A stretch of DNA of 64,000 nt from an uncultured Lachnospiraceae bacterium. GTDB taxonomy: Bacteria > Bacillota > Clostridia > Lachnospirales > Lachnospiraceae. The first letter of the stretch is position 1, and each line of letters starts with the position of its first letter. This document shows, piece after piece, positions 51,736 through 62,036 of the stretch. The notes beneath the pieces were generated by a model. That model searched no databases and was not told the DNA's origin. It worked only from the letters and a program-made list of their open reading frames with translations. The DNA is taken from positions 56,106 through 120,105 of the forward strand of contig CALWLT010000034.1 in NCBI GenBank assembly GCA_944381615.1, given 5' to 3'. The position numbers and the translations under genes were made by a program.

Positions 51736-51823
51736 TGCGGGGCCGGCCGGGCGGCGTGCGGGCAGCGCCGGAAGATTCGCGGCTGCGGCCGGGCCGGCTG
51801 TCAGAAAATTGTAAGGGTTTGCG

Positions 51824-51865
51824 CGGGAAGCGGATCTTGAATCCGCTTCCCGTATCCATTATACT
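51824..51865 (+). promoter_or_regulatory. Promoter with hairpin ahead of the amidase gene
   Basis: A 12-bp perfect inverted repeat (CGGGAAGCGGAT, 51824-51835, and 51841-51852) encloses a five-base loop. TTGAAT at 51837-51842 overlaps the loop and is 17 bases from TATACT at 51860-51865, a plausible sigma-A promoter whose -35 lies in the dyad. Confidence 0.5.
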
Positions 51866-51900
51866 GGAAAAAAAATGAAAAAGGGAAAGGATGAGAGATC

Positions 51901-53022
51901 ATGACAATAAAGAAGATGACGGGAACGGCGCTTCTGGCGGCGCTTTTGCTGGCCGCTTCGGCGCAGCCGGCCCTGGCGGACACCGTTTATGTAGACTGTG
52001 ATGTGCTGCGCTGCCGCACGTCGGCGGAGATCCGCGACGATAACATTTCGGAAAATCTGTATCAGGGCGAGGCGCTGGAGCGCACCGGCACGCAGGGCGA
52101 GTGGACGGTCATCCGGCGGGACGGGAAGACCCGCTATGTGTCGAGCGCCTATCTCTCGGAGAAAAAGCCTTCCGCAGGCGGCGCGGCCGCGCAGGGGTCG
52201 TCCGGCAAATCGTCTGCGGCTTCTTCACAGAAGCCGTCCGGCACGTCCTCTCAGCAGAATGCATCCGGCGAGGCGGTAGGGCTTTCAGCGGACTGGAAAT
52301 ATGCGGAATTTTCCAAGATTAACAGCGGGACGGCGACGCTTTACCGGACGACGGCTTCGGCCAGGAAAAACAGGACGGTCTGCGTCAACGCCGGGCATGG
52401 CACCAGCGGCGGCGGCAGCGTGAAGACGCTCTGCCATCCGGACGGCTCGCCCAAGGTAACGGGCGGCACGACGGGGGCCGGAGCCACCAGCGCGGTGGCG
52501 GTCTCCTCGGGGATGACGTTTTCCGACGGAACGGCGGAGAGCAAGGTCACGCTGCAGATGGCAAAGATTCTGAAGGAGAAGCTGCTGGCGGCCGGATACG
52601 ACGTGCTGATGATCCGCGAGAGCGATGACGTGCAGCTGGACAACATTGCCCGCACCGTGATCGCCAACAACCGCGCGGACTGCCATATTGCCCTGCACTG
52701 GGATTCGACCACCAGCAACAAGGGGGCCTTTTACATGAGCGTGCCCAATGTGGCGTCGTACCGCGCCATGGAGCCGGTGGCCTCGCACTGGCAGGAGCAC
52801 CACCGGCTGGGCGAAGCGCTTGTGTCGGGGCTGCGCGGGGCCGGCGTGAAGATTTTCTCCGGCGGGAGCATGGAGATGGATCTGACGCAGACCTCCTACT
52901 CGACCGTTCCCAGCGTCGACATCGAGCTGGGAGACAAGGCTTCCGATCATTCGCAGGCGACGCTGTCCGTGCTGGCGGACGGCCTGCTGGCGGGCGTGAA
53001 CGCGTTCTTTTCCGAAAGCTGA
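51901..53022 (+). CDS. Secreted N-acetylmuramoyl-L-alanine amidase with SH3-like domain
   Basis: This 373-residue cell-wall hydrolase has a signal peptide ending QPALA and a bacterial SH3-like domain (VDCDVLRCRTSAE to YVSSAYL, residues 30-90). A Ser/Gly/Ala-rich linker and an Amidase_3 catalytic domain (about 155-370) follow. Probable zinc ligands are His in NAGHGTSGGG, a Glu in the DGTAES segment and His in ADCHIALHWDS; ELGDKASDHS carries the catalytic Glu. It cleaves the bond between muramic acid and the stem peptide. GAAAGGATGAGAGATC precedes the ATG. Confidence 0.9.
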   Translation: MTIKKMTGTALLAALLLAASAQPALADTVYVDCDVLRCRTSAEIRDDNISENLYQGEALERTGTQGEWTVIRRDGKTRYVSSAYLSEKKPSAGGAAAQGSSGKSSAASSQKPSGTSSQQNASGEAVGLSADWKYAEFSKINSGTATLYRTTASARKNRTVCVNAGHGTSGGGSVKTLCHPDGSPKVTGGTTGAGATSAVAVSSGMTFSDGTAESKVTLQMAKILKEKLLAAGYDVLMIRESDDVQLDNIARTVIANNRADCHIALHWDSTTSNKGAFYMSVPNVASYRAMEPVASHWQEHHRLGEALVSGLRGAGVKIFSGGSMEMDLTQTSYSTVPSVDIELGDKASDHSQATLSVLADGLLAGVNAFFSES

Positions 53023-53068
53023 CTAAGCGGCAAGACCGGAGCGGTAAAAGCAGAACAGTGAAAACAGG

Positions 53069-53096
53069 TTGCTTTTGGCGGCGGCTGCGCTATAAT
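53069..53096 (+). promoter_or_regulatory. Candidate promoter for the DUF5684-like gene
   Basis: TTGCTT at 53069-53074 and a perfect TATAAT at 53091-53096 are 16 bases apart, about 85 bases before the gene. Confidence 0.5.
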
Positions 53097-53179
53097 GGAA
53101 GCGGTGCAGCAGGTGCAGCGGGAATGGGAAGAGAGATTCGCCCTGCCGTGCAGGATACAAAAAGAGAAGGAGAACAGAG

Positions 53180-53634
53180 ATGAATACGTTTCACTATGAA
53201 TTTGGTTTTGGCGACGGCGCCGCGGCGATTATCCTGGGACTGCTTGCCACCTGGGCGATAGTGGTAATTTTGTGGTATGTCCTGCAGGTAATCGCCTACT
53301 GGCGGATCTTTACCAAGGCCGGGGAGGCGGGCTGGAAATCGCTGATTCCGATCTACAACACGTATGTCCAGTACACCGCATCAGCTGGGATGCAAAGTTT
53401 TTCTGGATCCTGGCGCTGATTGCAGTGGTAACCGGAATCCTGAGCGCGATGGGGCTTCCGTTTGTGCCGCTTCTGGGCGGACTTGCCATCTGGTTTATCA
53501 ATGTGGTTGCCTTTTATAAGCTGTCGCTGGCTTACGGCCACGGCGTCGGCTTTGCCATCGGGCTTTTCTTCCTGAGTCCGATTTTCATGCTGATTCTGGG
53601 ACTGGGAAGCTCGCAGTACCAGGGGCCGCAGTAG
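53180..53634 (+). pseudogene. DUF5684-like small membrane protein with frameshift
   Basis: Two overlapping frames together encode a DUF5684-type protein of about 150 residues with four hydrophobic segments. The first gives WRIFTKAGEAGWKSLIPIYN, the second ISWDAKFFWILALIAV onward to a full C-terminus. The frame is lost near 53373-53380, where one base is missing; an extra C in ACACCGC would restore it. AGAAGGAGAACAGAG is a good ribosome site. A base-calling error cannot be excluded because nothing else is damaged. Confidence 0.7.
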
Positions 53635-53748
53635 GAAAGCAGAAGGAGACAGAGCCGGCCGGGAAACCGGCGGCACATGGCTGCTTTTGACAGAGAAAGA
53701 AGAGTCGGGGCAGGCCGGAAAAACGGCCGGAAATGAAAGGAGAAGGAT

Positions 53749-54787
53749 ATGAGAAAGAGAATGGCAGGCGCCGCGCTGGCGCTGACGGTTTCGCTGAGTT
53801 TTGTGGGGGGCGCTGACATCCTACGCGGCCGGATATGAGGATATCGCGGACGAGGTGCTGGTGGCGGACGGATACCGCTACTATCTGGATGCCGGGGGAA
53901 AGCTGCTGAATACGGATGTGCCGCTGCCGGCCGGATACTATCTGGATGAGCAGGGCCGTCTGATTGACGGCAACACGTATGGCAACGAGATTGTGATCGA
54001 CACCGGTTCGGCGGCGGATCCGTCCAGGACCCCGCTGGCGGGGCTGCGCGATCAGCTGCATCTGGGCGAGGCCGACATCAACAATGCGGCGGAACTGTTT
54101 GATGTGAACCGGACGATGTTCAGTGCGAATTATGACAAATGGGATCTGTATAACGCCTGCTTCCTGGAGGTGCCGGAGAACCGGGCGCTGCTCTATATGC
54201 TGTCCGGCGAGGTGCCGACGGGCGGCGTGTTTGTGGATACCAAGAGCCAGTTTGCGGCGGATACGATGGAGCAGACGGCGGATGCCCTCCGGGGCTTTTT
54301 AAACAGCTTCGACTGGAAGAATGCCTCTGAGATGGAGCGGGCGAAGAAAGCGCTGGATTTCTGCAGGCAGGCGCAGTACGACTGGGATACCTTTATCGGA
54401 AAGAACAGTGTGACCGATCCGGGGCATATCATGCCGTTTGACAATCCGTTCGGGCGCTCGCACAGCATTGTGGGCTGCGTGCGCGACAAACTGTGTGTCT
54501 GCGAGGGGTATGCGAATGCCTATGCCGTGCTCTGCCGCATGATGGGGATGGAGGTTCTCTATGCGGTGGACTGGGAACCCAATCACGCGTTTAATTTCGT
54601 CAAAGTGGACGGCGTGTGGTATACGGTGGACGGCACCGGCGGAGACTGGTTCAAGAGGCCGGCCACAGAAGAGAAAAACGCTCCGGTAATAACCGGAGAA
54701 ATAGTAAGGCATAATTTGAATGATTACTTGGAGGTACACTATATCGACCCGGCGCAGCGGGAGCGGGTCTGGAGCCTGATCTGGTAG
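53749..54787 (+). pseudogene. Secreted transglutaminase-like protein, frame split at a G6 run
   Basis: The signal peptide begins MRKRMAGAALALTVSLSFVG after AAAGGAGAAGG, but the frame slips at GGGGGG (53805-53810). The mature protein continues in the next frame from ALTSYAAGYEDIADE. With five G bases the two join into one protein of about 345 residues. The body has a wall-binding-repeat-like segment (YRYYLDAGGKLLN, GYYLDEQGRLID) and a transglutaminase core with Cys in CEGYANAYA, His in NHAFNF and Asp in VDGTGGDW. It may be switched by slippage, decayed or miscalled. Confidence 0.75.
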
Positions 54788-54850
54788 GCGCTTCTGCCGC
54801 CTCCGGCGGCCGCAGAGCCCGGGTATTATAATATGAAGAAAGCGGAACAT

Positions 54851-54900
54851 GCCGCAGAGCAGGAATCCCGAGAGGGGAGCCGGCTCTGCGGCGTTTTTTT
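54851..54900 (+). terminator. Terminator before the str operon
   Basis: GCCGCAGAGC at 54851-54860 and GCTCTGCGGC at 54883-54892 form a 10-bp stem followed by a run of seven or more T bases. It closes the transglutaminase gene unit. Confidence 0.9.
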
Positions 54901-54942
54901 ACGGGGCCGTCTTTGGCGTCCCGAAATTTTACATTTTATGCC

Positions 54943-54971
54943 TTGACACTGTCCGGCAAACTGGATATAAT
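54943..54971 (+). promoter_or_regulatory. Consensus sigma-A promoter of rpsL-rpsG-fusA
   Basis: Perfect TTGACA (54943-54948) and perfect TATAAT (54966-54971) are separated by exactly 17 bases, as expected for a highly expressed ribosomal operon. Confidence 0.92.
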
Positions 54972-55060
54972 AAGAAAGCGTGTAAAAATCAAGGGGTTTT
55001 TGCGCGTAAAATTCAGAGCTTTTCAGCAACCACAGACAATATCACAGGAGGTGAAGAAGG

Positions 55061-55480
55061 ATGCCTACATTTAACCAGTTAGTGAGAAAGGGAAGACAGA
55101 CATCTGAAAAGAAATCGACAGCTCCGGCTCTGCAGAGAGGATACAACTCTTTACAGAAGAGAGCCATCAATGTTTCTGCACCGCAGAAGAGAGGCGTCTG
55201 CACGGCGGTTAAGACTGCTACGCCGAAGAAGCCGAACTCTGCTCTGAGAAAGATTGCCAGAGTCCGTCTTTCCAACGGAATCGAAGTAACGAGCTACATC
55301 CCGGGCGAGGGACACAACCTGCAGGAGCACAGCGTTGTCCTGATCCGCGGCGGCCGTGTGAAAGACCTTCCCGGTACGAGATACCACATCATCAGAGGTA
55401 CTCTGGATACCGCCGGCGTTGCCAACAGAAAGCAGGCCCGCTCCAAGTACGGCGCCAAGAGACCGAAAGACAAGAAGTAA
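55061..55480 (+). CDS. rpsL: 30S ribosomal protein S12
   Basis: S12 sits at the decoding centre of the 30S subunit. The 139-residue protein is canonical: [12 protein letters not shown] start, [20 protein letters not shown] with the wild-type Lys residues of the streptomycin region, and [35 protein letters not shown] precedes the ATG. The 181-base gap to rpsG holds no gene that I can see. Confidence 0.97.
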   Translation: MPTFNQLVRKGRQTSEKKSTAPALQRGYNSLQKRAINVSAPQKRGVCTAVKTATPKKPNSALRKIARVRLSNGIEVTSYIPGEGHNLQEHSVVLIRGGRVKDLPGTRYHIIRGTLDTAGVANRKQARSKYGAKRPKDKK

Positions 55481-55661
55481 TGCATCCAGGTTTGGATTCC
55501 GGGAGAAGAGAGAACCGGGATTTCAGTGCCGGACTTTGATATTGACTGTGGGTTGCAGGAGAATCATAGAACCGCGCACGAGACGCATATGCATGCGAGT
55601 ACCTGAGATCTAATGAAAAGCCCGGCCGCAGGGCGGGGCGGATATTAAGGAGGGAAGTAAC

Positions 55662-56132
55662 GTGCCACGTAAAGGACATACTCAGAAGAGAGACGTATTA
55701 GCGGATCCGCTGTACAACAATAAGGTGGTAACCAAGCTGATCAACAACATCATGCTGGACGGCAAGAAGGGCGTTGCCCAGAAGATCGTTTACGGCGCAT
55801 TTGAGCGCGTAGCGGCGGAGTCCGGAAAGGACGCCGTGGAGGTATTCGAGGAGGCCATGAACAACATCATGCCCGTACTCGAGGTTAAGGCAAAACGTAT
55901 CGGCGGCGCGACCTATCAGGTGCCGATCGAGGTAAAGCCGGAAAGAAGACAGGCTCTGGCGCTTCGCTGGATCACGCTCTACTCCCGCAAGAGAGGCGAG
56001 AAGACCCAGGAAGAGAGACTGGCCAAGGAGATTCTGGATGCCGCCAACAACACCGGCGCATCGGTAAAGAAGAAAGAAGATATGCATAAGATGGCAGAAG
56101 CCAACAAGGCATTTGCTCATTACAGATTCTAA
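55662..56132 (+). CDS. rpsG: 30S ribosomal protein S7
   Basis: S7 nucleates assembly of the 30S head. The 156-residue sequence is canonical ([33 protein letters not shown], and the C-terminal [11 protein letters not shown]). It begins with GTG after AAGGAGGGAAGTAAC. It is followed by fusA after 15 bases. Confidence 0.97.
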   Translation: MPRKGHTQKRDVLADPLYNNKVVTKLINNIMLDGKKGVAQKIVYGAFERVAAESGKDAVEVFEEAMNNIMPVLEVKAKRIGGATYQVPIEVKPERRQALALRWITLYSRKRGEKTQEERLAKEILDAANNTGASVKKKEDMHKMAEANKAFAHYRF

Positions 56133-56147
56133 TAGGAGGAACGAGCT

Positions 56148-58268
56148 TTGGCTGGAAGAGAATATCCGTTAGAGAGAACCAGGAATATCGGGATTATGGC
56201 TCACATCGATGCCGGCAAGACGACACTGACCGAGCGTATCCTCTATTATACTGGTGTAAACTATAAAATCGGCGATACTCATGAAGGTACTGCAACCATG
56301 GACTGGATGGCCCAGGAGCAGGAGAGGGGTATTACCATCACTTCTGCCGCCACGACCTGCCACTGGACTCTGCAGGAGAACAACAAACCGAAGCCCGGCG
56401 CCCTGGAGAACCGTATCAACATCATCGATACGCCAGGTCACGTGGACTTCACGGTTGAGGTAGAGCGTTCCCTGCGCGTGCTGGACGGCGCGGTCGGCGT
56501 ATTCTGCGCCAAGGGAGGCGTAGAGCCGCAGTCCGAGAACGTATGGCGTCAGGCTGATACCTACAACGTACCGCGTATGGCCTTCATCAACAAGATGGAT
56601 ATCCTGGGAGCCAATTTCTACGGTGCGGTAGATCAGATCCGGACCCGTCTGGGCAAGAACGCGATCTGCCTGCAGCTTCCTATCGGCAAGGAAGACGAGT
56701 TTAAGGGAATCATCGACCTGTTCGAGATGCAGGCCTATATCTACAACGACGACAAGGGCGAGGACATCTCCATCACGGAGATTCCCGAAGAGATGAAAGA
56801 CGACGCGGAGCTGTATCACACCGAGCTGATCGAGAAGATCTGCGAGCTGGACGACGATCTGATGATGCAGTATCTGGAGGGCGAGGAGCCGACGGTCGAG
56901 GAGCTCAAGGCAGCTTTGAGAAAAGCGACCTGCGAGTGCCAGGCGATTCCGGTCTGCTGCGGTTCCGCATACCGCAACAAGGGCGTACAGAAGCTGCTGG
57001 ATGCGATCGTGGAGTATATGCCTGCTCCCACGGACATCCCGGCTATCAAGGGCGTCGATATGGAAGGCAATGAGATCGAGAGACACTCCTCGGACGACGA
57101 GCCGTTCTCCGCTCTGGTCTTCAAGATCATGACGGATCCCTTTGTCGGAAAGCTGGCGTACTTCCGCGTTTATTCTGGTACCATGAATTCCGGTTCCTAC
57201 GTGCTGAACGCAACGAAGGGCAAGAAGGAGCGCGTGGGCCGTATTTTACAGATGCATGCCAACAAGCGCCATGAGCTGGATAAGGTTTACTCCGGCGATA
57301 TCGCGGCGGCAATCGGCTTTAAGTTCTCCACGACCGGCGATACCATCTGCGACGAGCAGCATCCGGTTATCCTGGAGTCCATGGAGTTCCCGGAGCCGGT
57401 TATCGACATCGCGATCGAGCCCAAGACCAAGGCCGGCCAGGACAAGATGGGAGAGGCTCTCGCCAAGCTGGCAGAGGAGGATCCCACGTTCCGCGCTTAC
57501 ACCAACAAGGAGACAGGCCAGACGATCATCGCCGGTATGGGCGAGCTTCATCTGGAGATTATCGTAGACCGTCTGCTGCGTGAGTTCCACGTAGAGGCCA
57601 ATGTCGGCGCTCCGCAGGTTGCCTACAAGGAGACCTTTACCAAGGAAGTCGATGTGGACAGCAAGTACGCGAAGCAGTCCGGCGGACGCGGACAGTACGG
57701 ACACTGTAAGGTACACTTCGCGCCGATGGATCCCAACGGCGAGGAGACCTTCAAGTTCGAGTCCACGGTAGTCGGCGGCGCGATCCCGAAGGAGTATATC
57801 CCGGCGGTCGGCGAGGGTATCGAGGAAGCGGCCAAGGCCGGTATTCTCGGCGGATATCCGGTGCTGGGCGTTCACGCGACGGTATTCGACGGATCTTACC
57901 ACGAGGTCGACTCCTCGGAGATGGCCTTCCACATTGCCGGTTCCATGGCGTTTAAGGATGCGATGCGCAAAGCGAACCCGATCCTGCTGGAGCCGATCAT
58001 GAAGGTGGAAGTAACCATGCCGGAAGAGTATATGGGCGACATCATCGGCGACCTGAATTCCCGCCGCGGCCGGATTGAGGGGATGGACGATATCGGAGGC
58101 GGAAAGCTGGTACGCGCGTACGTTCCGCTGGCCGAGATGTTCGGCTATTCGACCGATCTCCGTTCCAGAACGCAGGGACGCGGCAACTACTCCATGTTCT
58201 TCGAGAAATACGAGCAGGTGCCCAAGAGCGTACAGGAGAAGGTTCTGGCCGGCAAGGCTGAGAAATAA
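56148..58268 (+). CDS. fusA: Elongation factor G
   Basis: EF-G is the GTPase that moves the ribosome along mRNA. The 706-residue protein has the P-loop [15 protein letters not shown], switch 2 [16 protein letters not shown] and specificity motif [10 protein letters not shown]. Domain IV begins in the region [11 protein letters not shown]. It starts with TTG, eight bases after AGGAGGA; the sequence before it does not match EF-G. Length and domains are normal. Confidence 0.97.
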   Translation: MAGREYPLERTRNIGIMAHIDAGKTTLTERILYYTGVNYKIGDTHEGTATMDWMAQEQERGITITSAATTCHWTLQENNKPKPGALENRINIIDTPGHVDFTVEVERSLRVLDGAVGVFCAKGGVEPQSENVWRQADTYNVPRMAFINKMDILGANFYGAVDQIRTRLGKNAICLQLPIGKEDEFKGIIDLFEMQAYIYNDDKGEDISITEIPEEMKDDAELYHTELIEKICELDDDLMMQYLEGEEPTVEELKAALRKATCECQAIPVCCGSAYRNKGVQKLLDAIVEYMPAPTDIPAIKGVDMEGNEIERHSSDDEPFSALVFKIMTDPFVGKLAYFRVYSGTMNSGSYVLNATKGKKERVGRILQMHANKRHELDKVYSGDIAAAIGFKFSTTGDTICDEQHPVILESMEFPEPVIDIAIEPKTKAGQDKMGEALAKLAEEDPTFRAYTNKETGQTIIAGMGELHLEIIVDRLLREFHVEANVGAPQVAYKETFTKEVDVDSKYAKQSGGRGQYGHCKVHFAPMDPNGEETFKFESTVVGGAIPKEYIPAVGEGIEEAAKAGILGGYPVLGVHATVFDGSYHEVDSSEMAFHIAGSMAFKDAMRKANPILLEPIMKVEVTMPEEYMGDIIGDLNSRRGRIEGMDDIGGGKLVRAYVPLAEMFGYSTDLRSRTQGRGNYSMFFEKYEQVPKSVQEKVLAGKAEK

Positions 58269-58311
58269 GAGCGGCGAAAAGACGCCGGCGGGGCAAAAAC
58301 AGTAAAAACAG

Positions 58312-58345
58312 GCTTTTCCGGGCCGGGAAAACTGCCCGGAAAAGC
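58312..58345. repeat. Hairpin between fusA and tuf
   Basis: GCTTTTCCGGG at 58312-58322 and CCCGGAAAAGC at 58335-58345 give an 11-bp stem with a 12-base loop but no following T-run. It may reduce read-through into tuf or stabilise the fusA message. Confidence 0.45.
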
Positions 58346-58355
58346 AAGATTAGGC

Positions 58356-58384
58356 TTGAAAAACAAACTCTGATCGAATATAAT
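58356..58384 (+). promoter_or_regulatory. Separate promoter of tuf
   Basis: TTGAAA at 58356-58361 and TATAAT at 58379-58384 are 17 bases apart, about 65 bases before tuf, which lets EF-Tu be made independently of the str operon. Confidence 0.8.
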
Positions 58385-58450
58385 TAGAGACAGCCTAACA
58401 TAAATTTAAAATCCCTGAGTACGGGTAAAGTTTAAGGAGGACGTTATAAA

Positions 58451-59644
58451 ATGGCAAAAGCAAAGTTTGAGAGAACGAAACCGCATTGTAACATTGGTAC
58501 CATCGGCCACGTTGACCATGGTAAGACGACTTTAACCGCAGCTATCACGAAGACCCTTCATGAGAGATACGGCACTGGCGAAGCGGTTGCATTCGACATG
58601 ATCGATAAAGCTCCCGAAGAGAGAGAGCGTGGAATCACGATCTCCACGGCTCACGTAGAGTATGAGACTCCCAAGAGACACTATGCGCACGTTGACTGCC
58701 CCGGCCATGCTGACTACGTAAAGAACATGATTACCGGTGCTGCTCAGATGGACGGCGCGATCCTGGTTGTTGCCGCTACCGACGGTGTTATGGCTCAGAC
58801 GAGAGAGCACATCCTGCTTTCCCGTCAGGTAGGCGTTCCCTATATCGTAGTATTCATGAACAAGTGCGATATGGTAGACGATCCCGAGCTGCTTGAGCTG
58901 GTTGAGATGGAGATCCGTGAGCTGCTGAACGAGTATGAGTTCCCGGGCGACGATACGCCGATCATCCAGGGTTCCGCTCTGAAGGCTCTTGAGGATCCGT
59001 CCAGCGAGTGGGGCGACAAGATCATCGAGCTGATGGAAGCGGTTGACGAGTATATCCCGGATCCGATCCGCGATACGGATAAGCCGTTCCTGATGCCGGT
59101 TGAGGACGTATTCTCCATCACGGGCCGTGGTACGGTTGCGACCGGCCGTGTTGAGCGTGGTACGCTTCACGTATCCGACGAGGTTGAGATCGTTGGTATC
59201 CACGAGGATGTCCGCAAGGTTGTTGTAACCGGTATCGAGATGTTCCGTAAGCTGCTTGACGAGGCTCAGGCCGGCGACAACATCGGCGCTCTGCTTCGTG
59301 GCGTTCAGAGAACCGAGATCCAGAGAGGACAGTGCCTCTGCAAGCCCGGCTCCGTAAAGTGCCACAAGAAATTTACGGCGCAGGTTTACGTACTGACCAA
59401 GGATGAGGGCGGCCGTCATACTCCGTTCTTCAACAACTATCGTCCGCAGTTCTACTTCAGAACCACCGACGTAACGGGCGTTTGCGAGCTTCCGGCAGGC
59501 ACCGAGATGTGCATGCCCGGCGACAACGTAGAGATGACCGTTGAGCTGATTCATCCGGTAGCTATGGAGCAGGGTCTTCGTTTCGCTATCCGTGAGGGCG
59601 GCCGTACGGTAGGATCCGGAAGAGTTGTTTCCATCATCGAATAA
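58451..59644 (+). CDS. tuf: Elongation factor Tu
   Basis: EF-Tu delivers aminoacyl-tRNA to the ribosome. The 397-residue protein has [36 protein letters not shown] and a normal C-terminal barrel pair ending [17 protein letters not shown] lies ahead of the ATG. The last gene of the translation block, it converges on the collagen-like gene. Confidence 0.98.
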   Translation: MAKAKFERTKPHCNIGTIGHVDHGKTTLTAAITKTLHERYGTGEAVAFDMIDKAPEERERGITISTAHVEYETPKRHYAHVDCPGHADYVKNMITGAAQMDGAILVVAATDGVMAQTREHILLSRQVGVPYIVVFMNKCDMVDDPELLELVEMEIRELLNEYEFPGDDTPIIQGSALKALEDPSSEWGDKIIELMEAVDEYIPDPIRDTDKPFLMPVEDVFSITGRGTVATGRVERGTLHVSDEVEIVGIHEDVRKVVVTGIEMFRKLLDEAQAGDNIGALLRGVQRTEIQRGQCLCKPGSVKCHKKFTAQVYVLTKDEGGRHTPFFNNYRPQFYFRTTDVTGVCELPAGTEMCMPGDNVEMTVELIHPVAMEQGLRFAIREGGRTVGSGRVVSIIE

Positions 59645-59670
59645 TTTTATCTGAAATAACAGCAGTTCAT

Positions 59671-59693
59671 GCGCGCCGCATCATGCGGCGCGC
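59671..59693. repeat. GC-rich hairpin after tuf
   Basis: GCGCGCCGCA and TGCGGCGCGC flank a three-base loop, giving a 10-bp perfect stem 27 bases after tuf. No T-run follows it; the true terminator is just downstream. Confidence 0.5.
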
Positions 59694-59709
59694 GAAAACC
59701 GCAGGAGAG

Positions 59710-59752
59710 GGGTATCCCCAGGGCCATAAGAAGGCCGGGGGATACCCTTTTT
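59710..59752 (+). terminator. Terminator of tuf
   Basis: GGGTATCCCC (59710-59719) pairs with GGGGATACCC (59738-59747), with inner GGCC pairing, followed by TTTTTG. It separates tuf from the opposing collagen-like gene. Confidence 0.88.
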
Positions 59753-59791
59753 GTACTTGACGGTCCGGATTTCAGTGCCGGTCGTTTAACG

Positions 59792-60576
59792 TCAGTCGAT
59801 CTTATAGATGGTCATCATTGTGGACGAGTAAAGGAACGTCCCGCCGGAGGAGACCACCTGCAGAACGGTCGGCGTGGAGGTAACGACGACAGGAGCGATG
59901 AGCGACAGCGTCGCCATTTCGTTGGAGCCGTAGAAGATGTGTTCCGTGGCGGCTCCGGGAATGGAATTTCCATCGGCTTCCAGCGTCAGCAGGAGACTCT
60001 GCGGGAAGGTGGAAGTGGAGACCGGGGCAAAGCTGCCGTGGAAGGTCACGGAATAGGTGCCCGGCTCCTGAATGGAAAAGCTGGCGCTGCCCGCCGTGTG
60101 AGGAAGCGAGGAACCGTAGGACGCGCCGTTCTGATCGAAAACCAGAGGCGAATTGTTGGTTACCGGAGCAGACGGCGTCGAGTAGGCGGAGACATAATCA
60201 GCGGCTGTGGTTATGCCGGGCGGCCCCTGCGGCCCTTCAGGTCCCTGCGGTCCTTCGGGTCCGGTCGGTCCGGTGGGTCCGGTTGCGCCGGTGGCTCCTG
60301 CCGGTCCGGCTGGTCCCTGCGCTCCCTCGGGTCCCTGCGGTCCTTCAGGCCCAGTGGGTCCAGTTGCGCCGGTTGCGCCAGCGGCGCCGGCAGGCCCCTG
60401 TATTCCCTGCGGGCCTTCCGGTCCGGCAGGTCCGGTTGCCCCGGTTGCGCCGGCGGCGCCGGCTGGTCCCTGCGGCCCTTCCGGTCCGGCAGCGCCGGCC
60501 GGTCCCTGCGGCCCCTCGGGTCCGGTTGCGCCGGCTGGCCCGGTTGCGCCCGTCGCACCGGTCGCTGCGTGACAGG
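59792..60576 (-). CDS. 3' part of interrupted collagen-like (BclA-type) gene
   Basis: In this frame about 120 residues are Gly-X-Y triplets ([20 protein letters not shown] and so on). They are followed from [15 protein letters not shown] by a 135-residue beta-rich domain of the BclA C-terminal/C1q-TNF-like type, ending TMMTIYKID. Such proteins form hair-like filaments on exosporia or cell surfaces. There is no proper start here: upstream of residue TGATG the frame runs into element DNA at TGACAGG (60570-60576). The reading phase equals that of the 5' part beyond the element, so the two were one gene. Confidence 0.85.
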
Positions 60577-61965
60577 GTGCGAAACGGCGGATTCCTGCTC
60601 CCAGAATAGAATGGAAAGGGTTCCGTCTTCGTGAACCAGGATCTCCCGGATCACACTTGCCAGGAGTTCCTGCGAGAGGGCGGGAAGATCCGGCTGTTCG
60701 AGCCGGTCGCGGACGGCGTTCAGGACGTTTTGTTCCAGGACGTCGAGACGGATGGAATGAATGGTGCACGCGCTCTTGGATTTCCGGGCGTAGGTAGAAC
60801 AGTGGAAGTAGACGCGGCCTTTCGCCTGTTTTCGCGTCATGGCCCTGCGGCAGTCCGCGCACTTCAGAAGGCCGGCAAAAAGATGGCTGCGGGGAGAGGA
60901 CGGCTGCCGGCGGACGCGCTGTTTCTGCCGTTCGGCGGCCCGTGCAAAGAGTTCCGGTTCGATAATCGGTTCATGCGTATCCGGAACCCGGAACCAGGCG
61001 CCGGCGGGGAGGGAAAGGCGGTCGTGCACCTTATAGCTGATGACGCGCTGTTTTCCCTGGACCATACATCCGGCGTAGACCTCGGAGGAGAGAATGGCGG
61101 AGACGGTGCGCGCGCTCCAGAGGCCGTCGTTTTGCCCGCTCTGCGGATTCTGATAGCGAAAGCCCTGCATCTGCTTATAGGCGGTCGGATTGGGAATGCG
61201 AAGCCGGTTCAGCCTGCGGGCGATGCCGGTCTTGCTGAGAGCGCCGGCCGGTTCTGCAGGCTTTGGCAAAAAGAGCGGTTCCGGGAGAAGAAGCGCGGCG
61301 TTCGCAGTCGGGGTGTCGCCATAGACATACCAGAGAAAAATGGCTCTGACGATCCGGGCCGCCGGCGGATCGATGAGCAGATGGTTCCGGTTATCCGGAT
61401 CCTTTTGGTATCCGTAGGGGGCGAAGGCGCCGATAAATTCTCCCTTCCTGCGCTTGGTGTCAAAAGTCCGGCGCACGTCGGCGGAGGTTTTGCAGGCGTA
61501 GCGGTCGTTTAAAAGGCCGTTGATGGGAACCTCGAGCCCGCTCAGGGCCTCGGGATTCAGGAAGGTGTCGACCTGCGGGCTGTCCAGGGCGATGAAGCGG
61601 ACGCCGCGGCGCGGGAAAAAATCTTCCAGGAAATACCCCTGATCGGAGTAGTTGCGGAAGGCGCGGGAAAGGTTTTTGCAGACGACGCAGGTCACAAGCC
61701 CCTGCTCGGCATCGCGGATCATGCGGCAAAAAGCGGGGCGATCGGAGTCGGTCCCGCTTTTCCCGTCGTCGATGTACACGCCGGCCAGCGTAAAAGCGCC
61801 GTCGAACGAATGGTCGAGATATTCAAAAAGAATTTTTTTCTGATTGAGAATGCTGAGACTTTCCGCATTCCGGTCTTCCCGGGAAAGGCGGATGTAGAGC
61901 GCAACCCGCCATGGCTCCGGCTGACTGTCAGAAAGACGGGTTCTGAGAAAAGAGGTCTGTTTCAT
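60211..61965 (-). CDS. Large serine recombinase of the 3.1-kb element
   Basis: This is a 584-residue site-specific recombinase of the TnpX-like large serine family. The resolvase domain has the catalytic Ser28 in YIRLSRED and helix E-type residues in [16 protein letters not shown] and [14 protein letters not shown] recombinase domain (about 160-300) and a zinc ribbon (CADCRRAM and [12 protein letters not shown] near 365-405) follow. I start at ATG 61965; the ribosome site is weak. Codons after about 463 lie beyond the element end and read collagen DNA in the wrong frame, giving a Pro/Arg-rich tail of about 120 residues. In a circular form the tail would be 22 residues. Confidence 0.88.
   Translation of the reverse strand: MKQTSFLRTRLSDSQPEPWRVALYIRLSREDRNAESLSILNQKKILFEYLDHSFDGAFTLAGVYIDDGKSGTDSDRPAFCRMIRDAEQGLVTCVVCKNLSRAFRNYSDQGYFLEDFFPRRGVRFIALDSPQVDTFLNPEALSGLEVPINGLLNDRYACKTSADVRRTFDTKRRKGEFIGAFAPYGYQKDPDNRNHLLIDPPAARIVRAIFLWYVYGDTPTANAALLLPEPLFLPKPAEPAGALSKTGIARRLNRLRIPNPTAYKQMQGFRYQNPQSGQNDGLWSARTVSAILSSEVYAGCMVQGKQRVISYKVHDRLSLPAGAWFRVPDTHEPIIEPELFARAAERQKQRVRRQPSSPRSHLFAGLLKCADCRRAMTRKQAKGRVYFHCSTYARKSKSACTIHSIRLDVLEQNVLNAVRDRLEQPDLPALSQELLASVIREILVHEDGTLSILFWEQESAVSHPVTQRPVRRAQPGQPAQPDPRGRRDRPALPDRKGRRDQPAPPAQPGQPDLPDRKARREYRGLPAPLAQPAQLDPLGLKDRRDPRERRDQPDRQEPPAQPDPPDRPDPKDRRDLKGRRGRPA
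60570..60576 (-). repeat. Attachment-site core at the recombinase end of the element
   Basis: TGACAGG here is repeated exactly at 63648-63654. To its left is collagen-coding DNA, to its right element DNA starting GTGCGAAAC. It marks one crossover point. Confidence 0.75.
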
Positions 61966-62036
61966 CAATGAGCCGCCGCTGCTGTTTTGTCAAAAGCATA
62001 TGCAGGACAAACGAGCGTGATTCCGGCGGAGAAAAA

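Noticed and set aside
60207..60572. Plus-strand frame rich in Pro-Gly-Cys triplets
   Set aside because: It is the reverse complement of the collagen repeat, which automatically gives another regular triplet pattern. The minus strand carries the C-terminal domain in frame.
60211..60576. Natural Pro/Arg-rich C-terminal domain of the recombinase
   Set aside because: This tail is simply the collagen repeat read in another frame beyond the element boundary, so it is not a true domain.
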